From Candidatus Peregrinibacteria bacterium (GTDB lineage Bacteria; Patescibacteriota; Gracilibacteria; CAIRYL01; GCA-016699755): a DNA stretch of 64,000 nucleotides. Numbering within the stretch: the first letter of the stretch is position 1; every line of letters begins with the position of its first letter. This document shows positions 24,562 through 32,137 of the stretch, one piece after another. The stretch covers positions 1,488,001-1,552,000 of the forward strand of contig CP065009.1 in assembly GCA_016699755.1 (NCBI GenBank), written 5' to 3'. Made by a program: the position numbers and the translations under genes. Below the pieces are notes generated by a model that was not told the DNA's origin, did not search any database, and was given only the letters and a program-made list of their open reading frames with translations.

Positions 24562-27500
24562 CTACTGGTAAAGGTTCGGCGGTTGCGTTGGTGTTGCTGA
24601 TTCTCCTCTCTGATATGAAAATGAGGCAATGCTTGATGACTCTTTGTGGTCGTCACTGTATATTTTTCGTGTTGTTGAAAATGCTTTTTTCATAATGCGT
24701 AGTGCTCCTTCTGGATTCTTTTCGTAGTAATTTCTCAGGATTTGCCCAATACTCTGAAGCACTCCTTCTTTATCGGTGGCAAGCCGGCGAACTTCTGCTG
24801 TGACTGATCCGGGCATTTGTTGTTCAATGGTATGGAGAAAATGTTCGGCATTTTGCTGTTCTTCTTCTCTGGTGGTTGTTTTTGCATCTAAAAAAGAAAA
24901 AAAGTCGATACCAGTTGCTTGAAGAATATCGGTATGACGGTCTAAAAAGTCTTTTCCTTTCTCGGCCTTTCCATTATCTGCTCCATAACTAGAAGCCATG
25001 CGCGCTCGTCCATTGAGTTCGGTGGGTCCGAGGGTATGAAATTTATCTTTTCCGTAGGCGTTACCGATATTAAACATTCTTCCGCCACCATAAGCCATAA
25101 AAGCCGTGGTGTATTCAATATGTTCTGCAAACTTCTCAAAAAGATCTTTTTCGTCTGAAAATTCTTCTGGATGTCTTGCCATAGAAGAAATATTCATAAG
25201 CATACCAACCATCATGTTTGGGTAGGCGGTGGGGTCGTGTTGCGATTTTCCCGTGTTTATTGTGGAGAAGTGTGTTTTTGCAGTGTTTGCATTTCCAATC
25301 GACCCCTGCATCACTGCCATGTCATGATCCCACCCTCCTGTAGCAGCAGATTTGATAATACGCTCCCTAATATCAGAAAGGGTTAGTACATGTGTATAAA
25401 ACCACTCTCGAAAATCATTCGGCATAGAACCAGGTTCGTTTTTATCGGAAAAAACTTCTCCAATTCCACTCAGATACTGCGGTGTTGCTTTTACCTGACC
25501 AAACCAACGAATAGGAGCATATTGGTTATGATTTGCTCCCTCCATTTTTTTAATGTTGTCCATTGTTAAAAGTCCACGACGCACTCCTTGAACAAGGTTC
25601 CAAAACATAAGAATAGGGTCGGTATTTGATCCTTTAATATCAAGTTCAACGTATGCGTAAAACCGACTGGGATCGACATTTTCCCCATTCGCTCTTTTTG
25701 TAAGCATATCAGCGATGCTTTTTTTGTAGTTCAAATCTCCAGATGCCATATCGGCATATTCATTCTTTTTACCCTCAACAGACGATCTGTTTTTTCGTTC
25801 GGTGCTTGGGTAAAAATCCTGATCCCAGATAGCACCGCACGCACGATTGAGTTTGGCGCGGAGTGAAATTTGGTTGTTAGCGTCCGAGGGGAGAAATCGT
25901 GCGACATTTTGAAATTTCTCTAGTCCTCGCCAGATATTTTTATCCGTCCAGTCAATGGCACCGAGTTCTGAAAGTCTTAAAAGACATGCTTTCAGTTCGT
26001 CTTTATTTTTACTCTGAGAAAGAACACCCATTACTTGCCAAGGGTCCATTTGGTCGAGTGCTTTTTTATAATTCCCCACTTCATCTGCCTCCGCATTTTG
26101 AATGTTATTATTAAAATCACTTCCGAGAGCGGTGTTTCCGAAAATTGCTTTTCCTGCTGTTCCCGATCTTAATTTTGATCTTCGCTCATATTTTCGTTTG
26201 GTATATTCCTTAATGGTTTCCCACATTCTTCCTATATCGGCAAGTGAAAGAAAAGTGGTATTATTCCAAAGATCTCCTAAAAATCCTCCTTTTTCCTGTT
26301 GTGCATCAGCAATACTGCTGAGCGCTCCGTTCACCTCATCTTCCAGTGTACTCGTATCTTCAAGAATCTTTTTAAAATCAACATCGGGTGTGTATATGGC
26401 TTTTTGTAGTGCTTCTAATTTCTCTCTTACATTTTGAATATATTCACCTGCTCCTTTTCCACCTTCTTTCTCAATATCGGGAAGTTTACTCAAGATGCTA
26501 TTTTTTCGCTGTTCAAACTCAAAATGATAATAATTTTCTCCATCAGTTTTTCCCATTTCCTGATCTGGGCTTTCTTTTGAAGATTGAGTGTTGCTTGCTG
26601 CGAGGAGCCCTTTATCCAAATTTTCTGGTTCTAGTGTTGCTATGGAATTCTGCATTTCTTTCCGAAGGTTTTTGACATAGTTCTCTCCGAGACAGCGTTG
26701 TATTTCCCGAAGAATATCTTGCATTTCTGTATCCGCATTCCCTGCCAAAAGATGTGCGAGGAGTTCGGTTTGTATTTCTTCTCGATTTCCAAAGGCAGTT
26801 TCTTTCCAGAGTTTTCCCCAACTTTTGTGATTTTTTCCAAGTTTTTTGGAAAATTGCTCAATGAGAGCTTTTCCTCCTTCTGCGTTTTGAAGATCGCGGA
26901 AGAGTTGCTTGGAAAATTTTGTCTTCCCTGAAAAATCTGCCAAATGGAGAATTTCGTGAGAGAGCGTTTGGAGAATTATTTTCTTTCGTTCGGGATTGAT
27001 GTTTTCATCAAAGAGAATTTGATAATCGCTTTGGCGGAGAAAAATATGACAGACATTTTTCTGCGGAACATGGAAAATCGCAATCGTTTCGTGAGAATAC
27101 TCTTTTTCGAACATGTCATCCTGAATAGGTTTGATCACGTTTTCCCCGACGATATTCTTGATTTCTCGAAGGTTTATCACCTCTGTTTCGTTGGGATATT
27201 CCTCGAGTCCCCAAGACAGAAGGGTGTGAAACCCCTCTCGTATTTCTCTTCCTTTTTCCTGGAGCTTGGCTGTGTTTTTGAGCGAAACAGGATCTTGGCG
27301 TGTTTTTCCAAGTATTTCGAGTCCTTCTCGGAGTTGCTCAGAGACGGATAATCTTGGCTGATTTTGCGCATTTCGAACGCGTTGTTTTATGTTCTCTTGT
27401 GCTTCTTTCAACGAAATTCCCTTCTCTCTCGCCTCTCGCTCTCTCTGCTTTTGAAAGAGAGGGGAATCCTCGTCAATTTCTGTCGGTTCTGGAGAAATAA

Positions 27501-29517
27501 AGAGAGATTGAAGAACCTGCTTTGTTTTTTTAATATTCGCGACTGCCAGAGGAAGGTCGGAGGTTGCAATATTCTCGAGTACTTTTTGAAATTCTTCTGG
27601 ACTTGTACTGAGGAGTTCTGCGGCAGATTGTGTGTCTTGAAGCAATTGTCGCGCATTTTTCGAAAGCCCCTCTTTAGGAAAATTTCTTATTTCCTCAAAT
27701 ATCGACTCAAGTTCTTCTTGAGAAATATTCAGCTCTTCTAATGGATGCTTTGGAAGTCCTTCTTCTCGAATATCTTTTCCGTTCATACCATCAACAGCAT
27801 TCCAGAGACTCGATTTTACGAGATTTTCCATTTCTTTTGCGGCAGAGAGAAGCACATATCGTCGTAGATCCCCCCCTGCTTCTACAAAGGGCTCGGTAAG
27901 TTCGTGCGAGCAAAATTCCTCAAAAAGAGTTTTGAGCTCCCCTTCTGAAATATGTTGAAGTTCAGGGTGTTTTTTGCAGGCGATGAGAAAAAATTTTTCT
28001 TGATGCAACGGATCTGCAGTGGAAATACTCGAAAGACTTTTTGCCACTTGTGCTACTGTCTTTTCTGAAATTCCTATTTCTTTTGCCCATTCCTGAACAC
28101 ATTTGAGTTCATAAGTTTTGGGGATATGTTCTTCATTTTGAATCGCTTCTTCTTTGGCCCCTGAAGATTGTGAAGCAGAAAAGCGATCATCGGATGCTTT
28201 TTCAATTTCGGCATAAATTTTTGGAATATCCTCGTTAGTTTCTTTAATATGTTTTCCTGTGGCGCCTACAGCTCCACTGAGGAGATGGTGAAGCATTCTT
28301 ATTTCTTCCTGTTCGCTTTTGGTAGAATACTTTATGTCTGCTTGTAAACTTGCGAGAATTTCTTCTTCGCTTCCCTCTTGTGCCAAACGGAGAAGAAGTT
28401 CGATCCGTTTTCCTTTTCCGAGAATTACTTTCGTCGCTATATTTTTCCATTCTTCTGGATTTTCAGGACTATCCTGTGCTGCCATTTCTCCTACTGCGGG
28501 AAGAAAATCGCTCACAAGTTGGGAAATATCTTCCCATATTTCTTTGAGTTCTTCTCCACATTTTTTAAGAGCTTCTTCGGTATTGTGCTGGATTTCTGTA
28601 AATACCAAAAATGCCAATTTTTCCATAAGTTTTCTCTGCTGAGCTCTCGTTTTTGCTTGTTCATTCGCTATCATTTCTTGGGCTTTCCGCGAAATGTCGG
28701 GGTTGTTGAGTATGGCAATTTTTTTGAGCATGCTTTCGGCAGGAGTTTTTTGGTTTTGAGAAACTTCCGCTTCTTCATTGAGCTTCTTTTTTCCAATCAT
28801 TTCCCTGCCCTGTGTTGCTGTTTCAAAATAATTTTTATCCACCTCTTCTCGTGCCCCTTGTACATTCATTTTTCGTGCCCAGTCGATCAAATTTGCTGCA
28901 TTTTCTCGAGCGGTCTTTGGAATATTTTGAAGAAGCTCTGCGGAGAAATAGCTTAGCACAAATCTTCGCACATCCATTCGTATATTTGGGTCTTGTGCTA
29001 AATTCCAGAGGAGATCGAAATATCTGCCGAAATAATCTCGGCGTTGTTTTTCGTCCCATGATTCCTCTCCTTCTTTGAGAATTGCTTGTGGAGTAGATTT
29101 TGTAAAGAGTTTTCGGAATTCAAATTGAATTTCTCCTGGTTTTTCGAGAAGTGCGATCATCTCTTTTTTATCTTTTTCTGCGCTCAAAAACGACTCAAGA
29201 GTTCCTCGAGTTTCGGGTGATAGGAATTTTAAATTAATCCCTTTTATTTCAAGCAAATCATTTTCATGTAGTGTTCTTTGTTGTGCGATACCAATATATT
29301 TCTGTGCTTTTCCTTCTGCTATTTTTCGCAATTGTTCCTTTTCTATTACTGTGATTTCGGGAGTTGTTTCGATTTCTATTGGGCTTCCTCCTCCTTGTCC
29401 AGACGATCTAGAAGTATTTATGTTCCACACGGGACGCGACTCAAGAAGAAAATGAGAGTCTTTTCTTTTTTTGTTGAAACAAAAGCCTGTATATGACGAG
29501 ATTAAGAGTGGTGTCAT
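24562..29517 (-). CDS. Giant protein (1651 aa) with zincin-type HEILH motif
   Basis: Not assigned to a known family. The product is largely helical and very rich in Glu and Lys. No signal peptide or membrane segment is clear, although residues near the start (PLLISSYTGFC) are mildly hydrophobic. About half way, near residue 854, TLSHEILHLADFSG has the HExxH pattern of zinc metallopeptidases, and NREEIQTELLAHLLAG about 65 residues later could give the third ligand. The C-terminal third is richer in Gly, Asn and aromatic residues (AYGGGRMFNIGNAYG) and reads like a globular or structural domain. I start at the ATG at 29517 because the promoter would place the upstream GTG (29535) ahead of the transcript. 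A cytoplasmic or exported structural/processing protein are both possible. Confidence 0.8.
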   Translation of the reverse strand: MTPLLISSYTGFCFNKKRKDSHFLLESRPVWNINTSRSSGQGGGSPIEIETTPEITVIEKEQLRKIAEGKAQKYIGIAQQRTLHENDLLEIKGINLKFLSPETRGTLESFLSAEKDKKEMIALLEKPGEIQFEFRKLFTKSTPQAILKEGEESWDEKQRRDYFGRYFDLLWNLAQDPNIRMDVRRFVLSYFSAELLQNIPKTARENAANLIDWARKMNVQGAREEVDKNYFETATQGREMIGKKKLNEEAEVSQNQKTPAESMLKKIAILNNPDISRKAQEMIANEQAKTRAQQRKLMEKLAFLVFTEIQHNTEEALKKCGEELKEIWEDISQLVSDFLPAVGEMAAQDSPENPEEWKNIATKVILGKGKRIELLLRLAQEGSEEEILASLQADIKYSTKSEQEEIRMLHHLLSGAVGATGKHIKETNEDIPKIYAEIEKASDDRFSASQSSGAKEEAIQNEEHIPKTYELKCVQEWAKEIGISEKTVAQVAKSLSSISTADPLHQEKFFLIACKKHPELQHISEGELKTLFEEFCSHELTEPFVEAGGDLRRYVLLSAAKEMENLVKSSLWNAVDGMNGKDIREEGLPKHPLEELNISQEELESIFEEIRNFPKEGLSKNARQLLQDTQSAAELLSTSPEEFQKVLENIATSDLPLAVANIKKTKQVLQSLFISPEPTEIDEDSPLFQKQREREAREKGISLKEAQENIKQRVRNAQNQPRLSVSEQLREGLEILGKTRQDPVSLKNTAKLQEKGREIREGFHTLLSWGLEEYPNETEVINLREIKNIVGENVIKPIQDDMFEKEYSHETIAIFHVPQKNVCHIFLRQSDYQILFDENINPERKKIILQTLSHEILHLADFSGKTKFSKQLFRDLQNAEGGKALIEQFSKKLGKNHKSWGKLWKETAFGNREEIQTELLAHLLAGNADTEMQDILREIQRCLGENYVKNLRKEMQNSIATLEPENLDKGLLAASNTQSSKESPDQEMGKTDGENYYHFEFEQRKNSILSKLPDIEKEGGKGAGEYIQNVREKLEALQKAIYTPDVDFKKILEDTSTLEDEVNGALSSIADAQQEKGGFLGDLWNNTTFLSLADIGRMWETIKEYTKRKYERRSKLRSGTAGKAIFGNTALGSDFNNNIQNAEADEVGNYKKALDQMDPWQVMGVLSQSKNKDELKACLLRLSELGAIDWTDKNIWRGLEKFQNVARFLPSDANNQISLRAKLNRACGAIWDQDFYPSTERKNRSSVEGKKNEYADMASGDLNYKKSIADMLTKRANGENVDPSRFYAYVELDIKGSNTDPILMFWNLVQGVRRGLLTMDNIKKMEGANHNQYAPIRWFGQVKATPQYLSGIGEVFSDKNEPGSMPNDFREWFYTHVLTLSDIRERIIKSAATGGWDHDMAVMQGSIGNANTAKTHFSTINTGKSQHDPTAYPNMMVGMLMNISSMARHPEEFSDEKDLFEKFAEHIEYTTAFMAYGGGRMFNIGNAYGKDKFHTLGPTELNGRARMASSYGADNGKAEKGKDFLDRHTDILQATGIDFFSFLDAKTTTREEEQQNAEHFLHTIEQQMPGSVTAEVRRLATDKEGVLQSIGQILRNYYEKNPEGALRIMKKAFSTTRKIYSDDHKESSSIASFSYQRGESATPTQPPNLYQ

Positions 29518-29525
29518 TTTAGGGT

Positions 29526-29554
29526 ATTTTATCACATTTTATTGTTTATTGCAA
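29526..29554 (-). promoter_or_regulatory. Extended -10 promoter of the giant gene
   Basis: Minus strand TTGCAA (29554-29549), 17-base spacer, TGA-TAAAAT (-10 at 29531-29526, preceded by TG at -14/-15). The expected transcript start is about 29519, only a few bases before the ATG at 29517, so the mRNA may be leaderless. Confidence 0.65.
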
Positions 29555-29623
29555 TTTTTTGTAACTCATTTTTTCTGTTCTCTTTTGAATATCTTTCTCT
29601 CTTTTTTCCGCAGAGAAAAAGCA

Positions 29624-29652
29624 TTTTCATTCCCCTAAAAAAATGTTACAAT
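29624..29652 (+). promoter_or_regulatory. Extended -10 promoter of gap
   Basis: TGT-TACAAT (29644-29652) is an extended -10 with a weak -35 (TTTTCA, 29624-29629, 17-base spacer). The transcript would start near 29660, 16 bases before the ATG at 29676, without a Shine-Dalgarno. Confidence 0.5.
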
Positions 29653-29675
29653 GTCAAGTGTCTTTTTTTTCTCCC

Positions 29676-30683
29676 ATGACAAAAAAAATTGCTATTAACG
29701 GCTTCGGTCGTATTGGTCGTATTGCAACGCGTATTATTTTTGAGCAGAATCTTCCGCTTGAAGTTGTTGCTATTAATGATCTCACTGATACTGCAACACT
29801 TGCGCATCTCTTTGCGTTCGATTCCACATTTCGGCGATTTAAAGGTGAAGTTTCTTCGGATGAAAGCAGTATTACTATTAGTGGTAAAAAAATTGCCGCC
29901 TTTGCCGAAAAAGATCCTTCACTCCTTCCTTGGAAAGATTTGGGAGTTGATATTGTTTTGGAATGTACTGGCATTTTTTGCAAACGCGCTGGAATGGAAA
30001 AACATCTTACCGCAGGAGCAAAACAAGTTATTCTCTCTGCTCCCGCAAAAGATGAAATTGATGGCACTTTTGTGGTTGGCGTAAATGATGGTGATTTTGA
30101 TCCCGCAAAACACACTCTTCTCTCGAATGCGAGTTGTACCACAAATTGTCTTGCACCAGTAGCGAAGGTTATTGATGAGGAATTTGGTATTATCAAGGGG
30201 CTCATGACAACTATTCACTCTTTTACCGGAGATCAACGCTTGCTTGATGCACCACATAGGGATTTGCGACGTGCTCGCACGGCAACTGCTTCTATGGTTC
30301 CTACCACTACTGGAGCCGCAAAAGCAGTGGGGCTTGTCCTTCCCAATCTCAAAGGAAAACTCAATGGATTTGCGGTTCGTGTTCCTACGCCAGATGTTTC
30401 GCTCGTTGATCTTACTGTAGAGCTTTCGCGTGAAGTTTCGAAGGAAGACATTAACTCCGCACTAAAAAAAGCGTCCGAAACTTCTCTAAAAGGAATCTTA
30501 GGTTATGAAGAAAGACCGCTCGTTTCATGCGATTTTATCGGTGAAAACTTGAGTTCCGTTGTGGATGCCAAAAGCACCATGACTATTGGAAGTATGGCAA
30601 AAGTAGTGGCATGGTATGATAACGAATGGGGATACTCCCGCAGACTTTGCGATTTAGCAGTGCTCGTAGCGGAGAAGTCCTGA
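29676..30683 (+). CDS. gap: Glyceraldehyde-3-phosphate dehydrogenase
   Basis: Glycolytic enzyme that oxidises glyceraldehyde 3-phosphate with NAD and phosphate. The 335-residue chain has the Rossmann start INGFGRIGR, the NAD-contact Asn-Asp in AINDLTD, catalytic Cys154 in SNASCTTNCLAP, the His partner in TTIHSFTGDQ, and the C-terminal WYDNEWGYS. Length and motifs are typical of bacterial GapA. The ATG at 29676 gives the standard start; upstream codons to 29643 lack similarity. It is followed after 17 bases by a small membrane protein gene. Confidence 0.97.
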   Translation: MTKKIAINGFGRIGRIATRIIFEQNLPLEVVAINDLTDTATLAHLFAFDSTFRRFKGEVSSDESSITISGKKIAAFAEKDPSLLPWKDLGVDIVLECTGIFCKRAGMEKHLTAGAKQVILSAPAKDEIDGTFVVGVNDGDFDPAKHTLLSNASCTTNCLAPVAKVIDEEFGIIKGLMTTIHSFTGDQRLLDAPHRDLRRARTATASMVPTTTGAAKAVGLVLPNLKGKLNGFAVRVPTPDVSLVDLTVELSREVSKEDINSALKKASETSLKGILGYEERPLVSCDFIGENLSSVVDAKSTMTIGSMAKVVAWYDNEWGYSRRLCDLAVLVAEKS

Positions 30684-30700
30684 TAAGGAATTTTTTTCGC

Positions 30701-31021
30701 ATGAAACTCTTCTTCTTTTTTACCGGTTTTTTTCTTATTCCGCTTTCTGTAAGTGCGGAAGAGATTTCAGCGGAAACAAAACCAGGGGTTATTTCTGAAG
30801 AGTTTTCTGAGCAACCTCTCTCTGTTCCTTTTTCATCGGAACCGAAATCAGTTTCGGTTCCCCAAACCTATACGATGGCGGTATGGGCTTTTTTTATTGT
30901 GGTATTGGTGGGAGTGCTTTCTTCGGCTCGTCGTCGTTCCCCTAGAAGTGGAGTTTCTCCATCTCGACCAGTAAAAAATACGAGTATTACTAAGCAGTAC
31001 GAAGGAGATGTTGAAAACTAG
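30701..31021 (+). CDS. Small signal-peptide membrane protein, hypothetical
   Basis: A 106-residue protein with a clear signal peptide (MKLFFFFTGFFLIPLSVSAEE, cut expected after the Ala), a low-complexity outer region rich in Ser, Glu and Pro, one membrane helix (MAVWAFFIVVLVGVLSS, about residues 57-73) and a basic cytoplasmic tail (ARRRSPRSG) ending in QYEGDVEN. An AAGGAA ribosome binding site lies 10 bases before the ATG, one of the better sites in this window. Single-pass type I topology is likely. No family recognised; it may be co-transcribed with gap. Confidence 0.65.
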   Translation: MKLFFFFTGFFLIPLSVSAEEISAETKPGVISEEFSEQPLSVPFSSEPKSVSVPQTYTMAVWAFFIVVLVGVLSSARRRSPRSGVSPSRPVKNTSITKQYEGDVEN

Positions 31022-31134
31022 TATCTCATTTTGGAATATATTCATCTCAATCTCCTCAGTATAAGTCTTGTAAGTCTTTTGTTTGGAAATTCATTTGTGA
31101 AAGCGTATAACAATTCTGATCCTTTGCAGTATCG

Positions 31135-31505
31135 GCGTAAATATCCGATCGCCCCGCAAATAGCAGGGAGGAAAGTCCGGGCGGCTTCGAATCAGCATGA
31201 CGGCTAACGGCCGTGATTCCGACTCGTTGGAATACGGAAAGTGCCACAGAGACAATACGATCTCGCTTTTAGCGGGAAAAAGGTGAAAAGTCCTGCCTCA
31301 GGCGGGAAGCTCCCGAGTAATCGGGATGGCTCGGTAAACCCCATGTGTCGCAAGGCGGGATGGGAATATTATCAATAAACGGAGATTCGACCGATTGATG
31401 GTATTGCCCGCCGCTTGAGTTTTTTTGCAAAAAAGCACGGAAGAGAGATGATCGGACGCTTTTTCGAAAGAAAGAGCTGACAGAACCCGGCTTATCGTTT
31501 ACGCT
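31135..31505 (+). ncRNA. rnpB: RNase P RNA, bacterial type
   Basis: The catalytic RNA that trims tRNA 5' leaders. Conserved region I GAGGAAAGTCCGGGC is present near 31170, the ACAGAACCCGGCTTA end block lies at 31481-31495, and GCGTAAA (31135-31141) pairs with TTTACGC (31499-31505) to close helix P1. The length of about 370 bases fits type A. A possible -10 (TATAAC, 31106-31111) lies upstream. Exact ends are set by P1. Confidence 0.93.
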
Positions 31506-31526
31506 GATACTCCAAAGGAAATCTCC

Positions 31527-31919
31527 TTATTTTTGCAAGAGTGCAAAGGAAATGGGACAAGGGATCTTGAGGATTTTTTCCATAATCTTTCTCCAGTACA
31601 TTATCGGAATTCCAGTCATCTCTCGAAGTCCAACGTAGTATATTTCGCGTTCTTCTGGTATATCTGAGTCCTTTTCCATATACACAATAGGAAGATTATC
31701 TGTACAAGATGGGTATATACTTGAATAGTGTAGTAATTTTTTGCGAAGAAGGGCGAGTATTTCCAAAAATTCTCTAACGCTTTCGGGATCACCAAGGTAG
31801 TAATATTTTCCACGATTTCTTGCATCGTAATATTCGATCCGATCGCTATAGTCTCTGCCTCTTTTCAGAAGGAATGCAAAAAGTTTCTTATTTTTTCCTT
31901 GCTTTTTCCTTCTTGTCAA
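31527..31919 (-). CDS. Hypothetical protein (130 aa)
   Basis: Unknown. The basic N-terminus (RRKKQGKNKK) is followed by a compact domain rich in Tyr (DYSDRIEYYDARNRGKYYYLGD) and then mixed helices; no signal peptide or membrane helix. It uses a TTG start with AGGAAA ten bases upstream. The frame is compact against rnpB (21 bases past the RNA end). The residue pattern looks like a genuine small protein, but I find no family mark. Confidence 0.5.
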   Translation of the reverse strand: MTRRKKQGKNKKLFAFLLKRGRDYSDRIEYYDARNRGKYYYLGDPESVREFLEILALLRKKLLHYSSIYPSCTDNLPIVYMEKDSDIPEEREIYYVGLREMTGIPIMYWRKIMEKILKIPCPISFALLQK

Positions 31920-32045
31920 CTTTTGTTTTCCTGATTCAGGTGCGTCTAGACCTCATTTTTGATCATGGTTCTTTTTTGAAAATGGAGAATACAAATAAAA
32001 AATGCTATTTTTCATTCCTTTTGAATTTTTGCTGAATTACTTTGT

Positions 32046-32074
32046 TTTTTTATTAAAATATTGTAAAATATAAT
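32046..32074 (+). promoter_or_regulatory. Promoter of the carrier-HEAT gene
   Basis: Perfect TATAAT at 32069-32074 in AT-rich DNA; the -35 region (T tract around 32046-32051) is weak. The transcript start would be near 32081, giving a 57-base leader before the ATG at 32138. Confidence 0.5.
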
Positions 32075-32137
32075 ACTCTCGGCATTTTTAAGAGCGCATT
32101 CTGTTAAACGGAACATTTACATAAAACAAAAAAAGAA

